From Bacteroidales bacterium (lineage in GTDB: Bacteria > Bacteroidota > Bacteroidia > Bacteroidales > UBA932): 42,937 nt of DNA. The position numbers and the translations under genes are program-made. The notes under the pieces were generated by a model that saw nothing but the letters and a program-made list of their open reading frames with translations, had not been told where the DNA came from and searched no databases. Location of the stretch: assembly GCA_017619655.1 (NCBI GenBank), contig JAFZRV010000013.1:1-42937 (forward strand), read 5' to 3'. Below are positions 21,953 through 31,187 of this stretch, piece by piece. Within the stretch, counting starts at the first letter, position 1. Each line of letters opens with the position of its first letter.

Positions 21953-24360
21953 AATTCGGAGGTACGTCGGTGGCCGATGCGGCTGCCATGACCCGCGTGG
22001 TCGACATCGTCACCGCGGCGGTCGAGCGCGACCGGACCATCCTGGTCTGTTCAGCCATCAGCCGCTGCACCGATACCCTGATTGAAATCGGCCATCGGGC
22101 CGCCCGCCGCGACGACAGCTACCGCACGCTCATCGACCAGCTGCAGCAGCGCCACGAGGCGATCGTCCAGGAGCTTCTGGTTCCCGAGCGCCAGGCGGAG
22201 GCCAACGCCCAGGTGCGCACGCTCTTCGATTCGCTGCGCAGCATCGCGCAGGGCGTCTGCCTGGTGGGCGAATTGAGCCCGGCCAGCCTCGATGCCATCG
22301 AGAGCTTCGGAGAACTCCTCTCCACCCGCATCCTGGCCATCCGCTTCGCCCAGACCGGCATTCCGCTCAAATGGCTCGATGCCCGCGAACTGATCCGCAC
22401 CGAGCGGGTGAGCGGGCGCAGCGTCGTGGTTCCCGACGTCACGAACCAGCGCATCGTCGAGGCGGTGGAGCACAACCCCCTGGTCTCGCTCTTCATCGTA
22501 CCCGGATTCATCGCTTCCGACCGCGAAGGCCGCACCACGACGCTGGGCCGCGGCGGTTCCGACTATACGGCGGCGCTCCTGGCCGTCGGCATCAAGGCCC
22601 GCCTCGTGGAAATCTGGACCGACGTGCCCGGCATGATGACCGCCAATCCGAAGAGCGTGCCGACCGCCCGCACCATCCGCCACATCTCCTACCGGGCGGC
22701 GCTCGAGCTCTCGCATTTCGGTGCCAAGGTCATCTATCCGCCGACCATCCAGCCCGTCGTGTCGGAAGGCATCCCCATTTATGTGAAGAACACCTTCGAT
22801 CCCGCCGCCTTCGGCACGCTGATCGAGAAGAATCCGCCCCGCAGCCGCGACAGCCTCACCGGCATCACCAATTCCGACGACATAGCGCTCCTCTCGCTCG
22901 AAGGGAGCGGCATGGTGGGCATCCCGGGCTTCTCGAGCCGGCTCTTCGATACGCTGACGCGCGAAGACATCAATATCATCCTGATCACGCAGGCCTCCTC
23001 GGTGCACACCATGTGCATCGCCGTGTCGGAAAAAGATGCGGAACGGGCCAAGCGCGCCGCCGACAGCTGCTTCGCCTATGAGATCAGCCTGGGCAAGCTC
23101 AACCCCCTGAAAGTGGAGAAGGGCTGGTCCATCGTCTGCCTGGTGGGCGACAACGTCATCGGCCAGAGCGGCGCTACGGGCCGCATGCTGGCCGCCCTGG
23201 GCGCGCACGGCATCCAGGTCCGGGCCACGGCGCAGGGTTCTTCGGAGCGCAATATCTCGGTGATCGTGCCCTCGGCTTCGGTGGAAGACGCCATCCGGCA
23301 CATCCACAACGAGTTTTTCGACAAGCGCAACGAGCAGGTGGTCAACCTCTTCGTCACGGGCTACGGCACGGTGGGAAAAGCGCTGGTCGACATGGTGGCC
23401 ACGCAGGCCGACGCCATTGCGGAACGGACCGGCAAGCGGCTGGTGCTCTGCGGACTGGCGAACAGCCGGCGCTTCGTGCTCGATCCGGAAGGCCTGGACG
23501 CTTCCCAGGCGGCCGCCCTGCTGGCGGAAGGCCGTCCCTCGACCGACGACGCCTGGTTCGGCGCCCTGGCCGGACTTTCGCTGGAACATCCTGTGTTTGT
23601 GGATTGTACAGCCAGCAGCGACGTGGCTTGCCGTTATCGGCAGCTGCTGCAGCGCGGCTACCATGTGGTGGCCTGCAACAAGATCGCCTTCTCGGCACCC
23701 GGCAACCCGCTGCCGGCCCTGCGCTCCGCCGCCCGCTCCGGCGGCGTGACGCTGCGGTATGAGACGACCGTGGGCGCTTCGCTGCCCGTGCTGGAATCCG
23801 TTTCCCGCATCGTGGCTGGCGGCGACCGGCTGCAGGCCGTCGAGGCCGTGCTGTCCGGGACCCTGGCCTGGCTTTTCGACCGCTACGACGGCGGTCGCGA
23901 CGGGGTGGATTTCGCCTCGCTGGTGGAGCAGGCGCGAGTGGCCGGTTACACGGAGCCCGATCCGGCCATCGACCTGAGCGGCCGCGACGTGCTGCGCAAG
24001 CTCCTGATCCTGGGCCGCGAAGCGGGGATTCCGCTCGAGGAATCCGATGTCGAACAGACGCCGCTGCCGGCGGTCGGCGATGAAAGCGCCTTCGCCGCGC
24101 TGCATGCCGAGGCCGTACGCCAGGGCGGTAAGCTGCGCTATGTCGCTTCGCTGGTGGCGGATGCATCGGCGCCCAAGGGCTGGCAGGCGCGCATCGGCCT
24201 GCAGACGGTCGGGCCGGACAGTCCGCTGTACGCCCTCCGCGGCACGGACAACTGCGTGCTGTTCCATACCGCCGATTATGCCTCGCCGCTGGTCATCCAG
24301 GGCGCGGGCGCGGGAGCCCGGATCACGGCTTCCGGATTGTTGAACGATATACTCTTGTAA
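21940..24360 (+). CDS. thrA: Bifunctional aspartate kinase / homoserine dehydrogenase I
   Basis: An 806-residue fused enzyme. The aspartate kinase domain spans about 1-290 (KFGGTS at 5-10), two ACT regulatory subdomains about 300-460, and homoserine dehydrogenase from about 465 with the dinucleotide loop GYGTVG at 474-479 and the V-A-C-N-K and ETTVGASLP motifs further on. It performs the first and third steps of the aspartate family route, and the ACT region usually gives threonine feedback. Length is close to the 820 residues of E. coli ThrA. It starts inside metX and is followed 4 bases later by asd, so the three form one operon that supplies homoserine for methionine and threonine. Confidence 0.96.
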   Translation: MQVLKFGGTSVADAAAMTRVVDIVTAAVERDRTILVCSAISRCTDTLIEIGHRAARRDDSYRTLIDQLQQRHEAIVQELLVPERQAEANAQVRTLFDSLRSIAQGVCLVGELSPASLDAIESFGELLSTRILAIRFAQTGIPLKWLDARELIRTERVSGRSVVVPDVTNQRIVEAVEHNPLVSLFIVPGFIASDREGRTTTLGRGGSDYTAALLAVGIKARLVEIWTDVPGMMTANPKSVPTARTIRHISYRAALELSHFGAKVIYPPTIQPVVSEGIPIYVKNTFDPAAFGTLIEKNPPRSRDSLTGITNSDDIALLSLEGSGMVGIPGFSSRLFDTLTREDINIILITQASSVHTMCIAVSEKDAERAKRAADSCFAYEISLGKLNPLKVEKGWSIVCLVGDNVIGQSGATGRMLAALGAHGIQVRATAQGSSERNISVIVPSASVEDAIRHIHNEFFDKRNEQVVNLFVTGYGTVGKALVDMVATQADAIAERTGKRLVLCGLANSRRFVLDPEGLDASQAAALLAEGRPSTDDAWFGALAGLSLEHPVFVDCTASSDVACRYRQLLQRGYHVVACNKIAFSAPGNPLPALRSAARSGGVTLRYETTVGASLPVLESVSRIVAGGDRLQAVEAVLSGTLAWLFDRYDGGRDGVDFASLVEQARVAGYTEPDPAIDLSGRDVLRKLLILGREAGIPLEESDVEQTPLPAVGDESAFAALHAEAVRQGGKLRYVASLVADASAPKGWQARIGLQTVGPDSPLYALRGTDNCVLFHTADYASPLVIQGAGAGARITASGLLNDILL

Positions 24361-24364
24361 GGAT

Positions 24365-25353
<989 letters not shown>

Positions 25354-25363
<10 letters not shown>

Positions 25364-25402
25364 TCCGTATCTTTTTATAACTTTGGGAAAAATATCCCAA
25401 AG
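25354..25402 (+). promoter_or_regulatory. Promoter and perfect hairpin before the M48 protease
   Basis: TTG at 25354-25356, 21 bases, TAACTTTG at 25378-25385, a full minus-7 match. A perfect 8-base inverted repeat, CTTTGGGA (25381-25388) and TCCCAAAG (25395-25402), starts inside the minus-7 box and ends 3 bases before the start codon at 25406. It could act as an operator or a leader hairpin. Confidence 0.6.
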
Positions 25403-25405
25403 ACC

Positions 25406-26197
25406 ATGAAAAGACTTTACCTTGTGCTGCTGTCGGCGATGCTGACCCTGTCGGGTTGCGGCGTCCTGACCGGTACCGGCGTTGACGCGGCCGGGCTCGC
25501 TACGGCGGCCGGCACGGCCATGACCGCCCTGACCATCACCGACGACCAGATCGCCGAGCTCAGTGCCCAGTCCGTCGCCTACATGGACTCGGTCAACAAG
25601 GTGGAAAAAGGCAATTATGACGCCCGTCTGCGGAAACTGATGGGCAATGTCAAGTCCATCAACGGCGTGCCCATCAACCTGAAAGTCTACAAGACCAACG
25701 AAGTCAACGCCTTCGCCTGCGGCGACGGCTCCATCCGCGTGTATTCCGGCCTGATGGACGTGATGGACGATGCCGAGCTGATGGCGGTCATCGGACATGA
25801 GATCGGCCACGTCGTCAACAAGGACACGAAGACCGCCATGAAGAAGACCTACATGGCCTACGCGGCCCGCATGGCCCTGGGATCCACCGGTACGCTGATC
25901 GGCAACCTTTCCACCAGCGTCCTGGGCGACATCGCCCAGTCCTATCTCAACGCGCAGTATTCCCAGAAGCAGGAGTTCGCGGCCGACGAGGCGGGCTTTG
26001 CCTTCTCCATCCAGCAGGGCTACAGCCCCTACAGCATGTACAACTCGCTGGTCAAGCTCATGCAGCTGAATTCGGGCAGCTCCACGTCGCGCAGCAGCGG
26101 CGTGCAGCAGGCCTTCTCCTCGCACCCGGCTACGGAAGAGCGCGCCGCGCGCATGAAAACGGCGGCGGAGACCTATCTGCAGCAGCAGAAAAAGTAA
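25406..26197 (+). CDS. M48-family zinc metalloprotease, lipoprotein
   Basis: A 263-residue lipoprotein (signal MKRLYLVLLSAMLTLSGC, Cys18). The zinc motif HEIGH is at residues 131-135, and E-F-A-A-D-E supplies the third ligand. It resembles BepA/YfgC and LoiP-type periplasmic proteases that clean up misassembled outer-membrane proteins, but lacks a TPR tail. The lipid anchor puts it in the periplasm, probably on the outer membrane. It has its own promoter and leader hairpin and stops 6 bases from the convergent cysS. Confidence 0.9.
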   Translation: MKRLYLVLLSAMLTLSGCGVLTGTGVDAAGLATAAGTAMTALTITDDQIAELSAQSVAYMDSVNKVEKGNYDARLRKLMGNVKSINGVPINLKVYKTNEVNAFACGDGSIRVYSGLMDVMDDAELMAVIGHEIGHVVNKDTKTAMKKTYMAYAARMALGSTGTLIGNLSTSVLGDIAQSYLNAQYSQKQEFAADEAGFAFSIQQGYSPYSMYNSLVKLMQLNSGSSTSRSSGVQQAFSSHPATEERAARMKTAAETYLQQQKK

Positions 26198-26203
26198 TCC
26201 TGT

Positions 26204-27679
26204 TTATTCAATCGTCCACTCGCAGCCGTCCTTGGTGTCCTTGATCTGGACGCCGAGGGCTTTGAGTTCGTCGCGGATGCGGTCGCTGGTCGCCCAGTCC
26301 TTGTTGGCCTTGGCCTGCTTGCGGACGTCGGCGATCATGCCGATCAGCCCGTCGACCAGCTGGCCGGAGCCGCTTTCGGCGCCTTCGTCTTCCAGGCCCA
26401 GCACGTCGTGCAGCACTTCCGTGAAGAGGGTGTGCAGGATCTGTTGATCGGCCGGATTGATGACGAGCGACTTGTCCTTGACGCTGTTGACGATGCGCAC
26501 GGCGTCGAAGAGGACGGAGAGGGCGATGGGCGTGTTGAGGTCATCGCACAGGGCCTCGTAGACGCGTTCCGGCAAGGCGGCGATTTCGGCGTTGGCCGGG
26601 GCCTTGGGGTCGGTGGGGAGCTTGTCCACGTCCTTGGCGGCCAGCATCATCCGCTTGAGCCCTTTCTCGGCGGCCTGCAGGGCTTCGTTGCTGAAATCGA
26701 GCGGGCTGCGGTAGTGGGCCTGCAGGATGAAGAAGCGCACGGTCATCGGGCTGTAGGCCTGGTCGAGCACGCTGTTCCTGCCGGTGAACAGTTCGTCGAG
26801 CGTGATGAAGTTGCCCAGCGACTTGCCCATCTTCTGGCCCTTGATGGTGATCATGTTGTTGTGCATCCAGTAATGGACGCCGCCCTGTCCGCGGGAGGCG
26901 GTGTTCTGGGCCAGTTCGCATTCGTGATGCGGGAACATGAGGTCCATGCCGCCGCCGTGGATGTCGAACACTTCGCCCAGGTACTTCTCGCTCATGGCCG
27001 AGCACTCCAGGTGCCAGCCCGGGAAGCCTTCGCTCCAGGGCGAGGGCCAGTGCATGATGTGCTCGGGCGAAGCCTTCTTCCAGAGGGCGAAGTCGAGCGG
27101 GGAGTGCTTGTCGTCCTGTCCGTCGAGGTTACGGGTTCCTTCGCGGGTGTCTTCGAGGTTGCGGCCCGAGAGAATGCCGTAGTGGTGCTTCTCGTCGTAT
27201 TTGGCCACGTCGAAATAGATGGAGCCGTTGCTCTCGTAGGCGTAACCGGCTTCCAGGATCTTCTTCACCAGGGCGATCTGCTCGATGATGTGCCCGGAGG
27301 CACGCGGTTCGATGGACGGTGGCAGCACGTTGAGCTTGCGCATCGCGTCGTGGTAGCGCAGGGTGTAGGTCTGCACGACCTCCATCGGTTCGAGCTGCTC
27401 GAGCCGCGCCTTCTTGGCGATCTTGTCCTCGCCCGTGTCGGCATCGTTCTCGAGGTGGCCTACGTCGGTGATGTTGCGGACGTAGCGCACCTTGTAGCCG
27501 AGCTGCTTGAAGAGCCGGAACAGGACATCGTAGGTGATGCCGGGCCGGGCGTGCCCCAGGTGAGCGTCACCGTAGACCGTCGGGCCGCAGACATACATGC
27601 CCACCATGCCCGGATGGACGGGTACAAACAGTTCTTTCTGATGCGACAGGGTATTGTACAGGTAAAAAGCTCGAGCCAT
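26204..27679 (-). CDS. cysS: Cysteinyl-tRNA synthetase
   Basis: A 491-residue class I aminoacyl-tRNA synthetase. The zinc-binding Cys near residue 30 (VCGPTVYG) precedes the HIGH-like HLGHAR; the second signature is KMGKSLGN in place of KMSKS, common in this group. The C-terminal helical DALR-type region is present. It charges tRNA-Cys in the cytoplasm. The ATG at 27679 is preceded on the minus strand by a minus-7 box. Confidence 0.96.
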   Translation of the reverse strand: MARAFYLYNTLSHQKELFVPVHPGMVGMYVCGPTVYGDAHLGHARPGITYDVLFRLFKQLGYKVRYVRNITDVGHLENDADTGEDKIAKKARLEQLEPMEVVQTYTLRYHDAMRKLNVLPPSIEPRASGHIIEQIALVKKILEAGYAYESNGSIYFDVAKYDEKHHYGILSGRNLEDTREGTRNLDGQDDKHSPLDFALWKKASPEHIMHWPSPWSEGFPGWHLECSAMSEKYLGEVFDIHGGGMDLMFPHHECELAQNTASRGQGGVHYWMHNNMITIKGQKMGKSLGNFITLDELFTGRNSVLDQAYSPMTVRFFILQAHYRSPLDFSNEALQAAEKGLKRMMLAAKDVDKLPTDPKAPANAEIAALPERVYEALCDDLNTPIALSVLFDAVRIVNSVKDKSLVINPADQQILHTLFTEVLHDVLGLEDEGAESGSGQLVDGLIGMIADVRKQAKANKDWATSDRIRDELKALGVQIKDTKDGCEWTIE

Positions 27680-27707
27680 TTCTTGCAGGTAAAGATGGAT
27701 ACGAAGG

Positions 27708-27715
27708 CAAAATTA
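27708..27715 (-). promoter_or_regulatory. Candidate minus-7 box of cysS
   Basis: TAATTTTG on the minus strand (CAAAATTA on the plus) matches TAnnTTTG about 30 bases before the cysS start. A TTTG lies 22 bases upstream, slightly wider than usual. Confidence 0.5.
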
Positions 27716-27774
27716 CGTATTTTTTGGCATACTGCGACAAATGGCCCGAGTTCTTCGACCAAAAGCGGGGACGG

Positions 27775-28122
27775 CTAGGCCGTTCCGGCCGGGAGGCAGG
27801 GCTCCAGGCGCCCGGCGACGATTTCGACCAGGCTGCGTTCCGTGCCGTCGTTGCCCGTGTACTTGATGTTGCGGAGACGGCCCACGAGCGAGACGAAGGC
27901 GCCTTTTCGGATCTCCTTGAAATCCATGATGTTCCTGCCTGCCCAGGCAGAAATGTTGTGCCAGGTGGTCTCCTCGCGGAGTTCACCGCTCTTTCCCCGG
28001 AATGCTTCATTCGTTGCCAAAGAGAACCGCGCGACCTGCGCATCTCCCACACTGAAAACCTTGGGATCGTGTCCGACGCGGCCCCTGAGTTCCACTCTGT
28101 TTAAAAATTCGTTCTCAATCAT
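27775..28122 (-). CDS. ssb: Short single-stranded DNA-binding protein
   Basis: A 115-residue OB-fold protein starting MIENEFLNRVELRGRVGHDP and keeping the W-H-N-I and V-S-L-V-G-R-L motifs. It is shorter than canonical SSB (about 150-180 residues) and lacks the acidic D-D-D-I-P-F-type tail that recruits partner proteins; it ends RLEPCLPAGTA. It binds single-stranded DNA and is a short paralog type seen in Bacteroidota. The gene lies 95 bases upstream of cysS on the same strand. Confidence 0.88.
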   Translation of the reverse strand: MIENEFLNRVELRGRVGHDPKVFSVGDAQVARFSLATNEAFRGKSGELREETTWHNISAWAGRNIMDFKEIRKGAFVSLVGRLRNIKYTGNDGTERSLVEIVAGRLEPCLPAGTA

Positions 28123-28187
28123 GATACTTTGTGTTTTTGTTGTTCGGGGGCAAAGTAAATATGGAAAAACGCCGGCAGCAAGAGGCT

Positions 28188-28223
28188 AAACGGATATAAA
28201 CGGGTATAAACGTTTAGAAACGG
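28188..28223. repeat. Four 10-base-phased AAACGG iterons
   Basis: AAACGG at 28188, AAACGG at 28198, AAACGT at 28208 and AAACGG at 28218 repeat with exact 10-base spacing; each is preceded by ATAT-, GTAT- or TTAG-like bases. The stretch is in the 223-base divergent region between ssb and the zinc-ribbon gene. Helical phasing suggests cooperative binding of a protein to one DNA face. Confidence 0.55.
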
Positions 28224-28316
28224 CTCCGCGGCGTCCAGGAAAAGTTGTATTTCCCGTTATTTTCCCGAGATTCCGTAAATCTTTCCTCCGAGTTTTTATT
28301 TGCAGCCCGCCCGGCT

Positions 28317-28336
28317 TATCTTTGTCAGAAAGGAGG
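28317..28336 (+). promoter_or_regulatory. Minus-7 box and strong ribosome binding site of the zinc-ribbon gene
   Basis: TATCTTTG (28317-28324) matches the minus-7 consensus; AGGAGG (28331-28336) lies 9 bases before the ATG at 28346. A perfect Shine-Dalgarno is unusual for Bacteroidota and supports this start over the upstream TTG. Confidence 0.6.
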
Positions 28337-28345
28337 AATACGACG

Positions 28346-28714
28346 ATGGAGAGAACCTGTATCCGCTGCGGGAAGCCCTACGAAGGGCGTTCCGACAAGA
28401 AATTCTGCTGCGACGACTGCCGGACCGACTACCACAACCAGGTCCGGCGCGAGCGCGACCGGGGCTTCCGGACGGTCAACCGCATCCTCGCCAGCAACTG
28501 GAAAATCCTGAAGGCCCAGCTCCGGGAGGGCCGCACCAGGCTCTCGGTCGCCGAGCTGGCGGGCCAGAACTTCAATTTCGAAGTCTACACGAATACCCGC
28601 AGCCTGCTTCCCGGGCTGCGCACCTACTGGTGCTACAACTGTGCGTACCGGATTTCCCGCTCGGGCACGGTACGGATTTGGGAAGGCGGCTGTCGAAATA
28701 ATGCGTATCTTTGA
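28346..28714 (+). CDS. Zinc-ribbon protein of unknown function
   Basis: A 122-residue protein with an N-terminal zinc ribbon (C-I-R-C, then C-C-D-D-C at about residues 21-25) and a helical, basic middle containing TVNRILASNWKILKAQLREG; the C-terminal W-C-Y-N-C pair may add another metal site. I do not recognise a specific function. Similar small Bacteroidota proteins are annotated only as hypothetical. It has its own promoter and a strong ribosome binding site, and the stop codon is inside the candidate minus-7 box of the following peptidase gene. Confidence 0.8.
   Translation: MERTCIRCGKPYEGRSDKKFCCDDCRTDYHNQVRRERDRGFRTVNRILASNWKILKAQLREGRTRLSVAELAGQNFNFEVYTNTRSLLPGLRTYWCYNCAYRISRSGTVRIWEGGCRNNAYL
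28706..28713 (+). promoter_or_regulatory. Minus-7-like box overlapping the zinc-ribbon stop
   Basis: TATCTTTG ends 4 bases before the peptidase ATG at 28718. If used, transcription would begin around the start codon and the mRNA would be leaderless; it may simply be the end of the upstream gene. Confidence 0.3.
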
Positions 28715-28717
28715 ATC

Positions 28718-30763
28718 ATGAACGAAAACCGCATCAATCCGCTGCTGGCGGAATCCCCTCTGCCGTACGGCGCCCCCGTCTTCGACCGGATCGAAGAAAG
28801 CGACTATCTCCCGGCCTTCCGCGAAGCCATCGACCGCGCAAAGCGCGAAATCCAGGCCATTGTCGACAACCCGGCCGCCCCGGACTTCGCCAATACCATC
28901 GAGGCATTGGAAGCTTCCGGCCGCGATCTGGACCGCGTCTCCGGCCTCTTCTTCAACCTGACGGAGGCCTGCACGGACGACACGATGGACCGCATCGCCG
29001 AGGAAGTCTCGCCGCTGCTGACCCAGCACGGCATGTCGATCCTGCTCAACGAGCCGCTCTTCGCCCGGGTCAAGGCCGTGTGGGAGCAACGTGCTGCGCT
29101 CCAGCTCGATACGGAGGCCGACAAGCTGCTTGAAGACACCTGGAAATCCTTTGCCCGGCACGGCGCGAACCTGCCGCCTGCGGAGAAAAAGCACTTCGCC
29201 CAACTGTCGGAGGAACTCTCGCTGGCCACGCTGAAGTTCGGCCAGAACGTGTTGGCCGCCACCAACGCCTACACGCTGCACCTGACCGACGAGGCCGACC
29301 TGGCCGGCCTGCCCGACTTCGTGCGCGACATGGCTGCCTCCGAGGCGAAGAGCCGTGGCCTGGAGGGCTGGGTGTTCACCCTCAACCAGCCGAGTTACGG
29401 GCCCTTCCTCAAGTTCAGCGCCTGCCGGCCGCTGCGCGAGCAGATCTGGCGGGCCTACAACGGCAAGTGCGTGGGCGGTGAGAACGACAACAAGGCCCTC
29501 ATCCGCCGGATCGTGGCCCTGCGTGCAGAAAAGGCGCAGCTGCTGGGCCATCCGACCTACGCCGACTACGCCCTGGAAGAGCGGATGGCCAAAAAGCCGC
29601 AGACGGTGCAGCGTTTCCTGGACCGCCTCATGGCGCCCTCGCTTCCCGCCGCGCAGCGGGAAGTGGCCGAGATTGCGGCGTACGCCCGGTCACAGGGATT
29701 TGCAGAAGCGCTGATGCCCTGGGACTTCAGCTACTGGTCGGAGAAGTACCGCAAGGAGCGCTTCGACCTGGACGACGCCCTGCTGAAGCCCTATTTCCAG
29801 CTGGAAGCCGTTCAGGCGGCCGTTTTCGACCTGGCTGGCCGTCTCTACGGCCTGCGCTTCACGCCGCGGACGGACCTGCCGGTCTATCATCCCGACGTGC
29901 GGGTTTTCGAAGTAAACGCAGAAAACGGGCGCATGATGGCGCTGCTCTATATGGATTATTTCCCGCGCGAAAGCAAGCGTGGCGGTGCATGGATGACCAC
30001 TTTCCGCGAGCTCGGCACGTTCCGGGGACAGGAAGAGCGCCCGCTGGTGTCGGTGGTGACCAATTTCACCAAGCCGACCGCCACGACGCCCTCCCTCCTG
30101 ACTTTCTACGAAGTGACGACCCTGCTGCACGAATTCGGCCATGCCCTGCACGGCATGCTGGCCGAAGGGCGCTACAAGACCCTGACGGGCACCAGCGTCG
30201 TGCGCGACTTCGTGGAGCTGCCGTCACAACTGATGGAGAACTGGGCCTTCGAGCCGGAGTTCCTGAACACCTTCGCGCGCCACTGGCAGAGCGGGGAAGT
30301 GATCCCGCAGGAATATGTCGACCGCATCGTCGCGGCCCGCAACTTCCTGGCCGGCTACGGGCAGGTGCGCCAGCTGCAGTTCGGCCTCCTCGACATGGCC
30401 TGGCACAACCGCGCCGAAGCGCCGGACGGGGACGTGGTGGCCTTCGAGCAGGAGACGCTCCGTCCGACGGCGGTCCTGCCCCTCATCGAAGGCATCGCCA
30501 TCTCCCCCTCGTTCAACCACATCTTTTCCGGCGGCTATGCGGCCGGCTATTACTCATACAAGTGGGCGGAAGTGCTGGAGGCCGACGCCTTCGCCTGGTT
30601 CAAGGAGAAAGGCATCTTCAGCCGCGAAGCGGCGGAGCATTTCCGCAGGACCCTGCTGTCCCGCGGCGGCAGCGTAGACGCCGACATCCTCTACCGCGAT
30701 TTCCGCGGGAGGGATCCGGAGCCCGATGCGCTCCTCGAAAAGCTGGGCTTGAAGGCGGGCTAG
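28718..30763 (+). CDS. dcp: M3-family metallopeptidase (dipeptidyl carboxypeptidase type)
   Basis: A 681-residue zinc peptidase of the M3A family with HEFGH in L-L-H-E-F-G-H-A-L-H near residues 470-475 and the downstream Glu ligand region (residues about 495-505). Family members remove dipeptides from C-termini or cut short peptides. No signal peptide, so cytoplasmic; many Bacteroidota relatives of this length are similar. It begins 3 bases after the zinc-ribbon gene and is followed by the convergent OsmC gene 5 bases later. Confidence 0.93.
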   Translation: MNENRINPLLAESPLPYGAPVFDRIEESDYLPAFREAIDRAKREIQAIVDNPAAPDFANTIEALEASGRDLDRVSGLFFNLTEACTDDTMDRIAEEVSPLLTQHGMSILLNEPLFARVKAVWEQRAALQLDTEADKLLEDTWKSFARHGANLPPAEKKHFAQLSEELSLATLKFGQNVLAATNAYTLHLTDEADLAGLPDFVRDMAASEAKSRGLEGWVFTLNQPSYGPFLKFSACRPLREQIWRAYNGKCVGGENDNKALIRRIVALRAEKAQLLGHPTYADYALEERMAKKPQTVQRFLDRLMAPSLPAAQREVAEIAAYARSQGFAEALMPWDFSYWSEKYRKERFDLDDALLKPYFQLEAVQAAVFDLAGRLYGLRFTPRTDLPVYHPDVRVFEVNAENGRMMALLYMDYFPRESKRGGAWMTTFRELGTFRGQEERPLVSVVTNFTKPTATTPSLLTFYEVTTLLHEFGHALHGMLAEGRYKTLTGTSVVRDFVELPSQLMENWAFEPEFLNTFARHWQSGEVIPQEYVDRIVAARNFLAGYGQVRQLQFGLLDMAWHNRAEAPDGDVVAFEQETLRPTAVLPLIEGIAISPSFNHIFSGGYAAGYYSYKWAEVLEADAFAWFKEKGIFSREAAEHFRRTLLSRGGSVDADILYRDFRGRDPEPDALLEKLGLKAG

Positions 30764-30768
30764 CGCGC

Positions 30769-31176
30769 CTACCAGTGGAACACGACGACCTTCTTGATGT
30801 CCGGGTGCAGGCTGTTGGCCACCGGGCAGGTCTTGGCTGCGTTCTCGATGAGGGCTTTCTCCTTGTCGCTGTAGTGGCTGCCGGCGGGAAGCTCGATGTC
30901 GAGGTGCAGTTCGGCCACGCGGCGCGGGTTGGCCGCCATCACCTTTTCGGTCGTGATGGTGGTGCCGTCGATGGAGAAGCCGTGGGTGCGGGCCGTCATG
31001 CCGATGATGGTCAGCATGCAGCAGCCGAGCGAGGTGGCGAAGAGGTCGGTGGGAGAGAAGAGGGAGCCGTCGCCGTTGTTGTCCTTCGGAGCCACGGTGC
31101 GGATCTTGCTGCCCGAGTCGAGGTGCTCGGCTTCGCAGCGGAGCTCGCCCAGGTAGACGGTTTTCATCTTGGTCAT
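30769..31176 (-). CDS. OsmC-family protein
   Basis: A 135-residue OsmC/Ohr-type protein. The two conserved Cys are in L-G-C-C-M-L and in T-C-P-V-A, and the pattern N-G-D-G-S-L-F-S-P-T-D-L-F is typical. Members reduce organic hydroperoxides using these cysteines. The frame runs far upstream into rpoN; ATG at 31176 (MTKMKT) is chosen, though ATG 31167 is also possible. It lies 11 bases after the rpoN stop and is the last gene of that operon. Confidence 0.88.
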   Translation of the reverse strand: MTKMKTVYLGELRCEAEHLDSGSKIRTVAPKDNNGDGSLFSPTDLFATSLGCCMLTIIGMTARTHGFSIDGTTITTEKVMAANPRRVAELHLDIELPAGSHYSDKEKALIENAAKTCPVANSLHPDIKKVVVFHW

Positions 31177-31187
31177 ATGCGGGAATG

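Noticed and set aside
28706-28717. Leaderless transcription of the M3 peptidase gene
   Set aside because: The TATCTTTG is the coding end of the zinc-ribbon gene and has no well-placed minus-33 element; read-through from the 28317 promoter is simpler.
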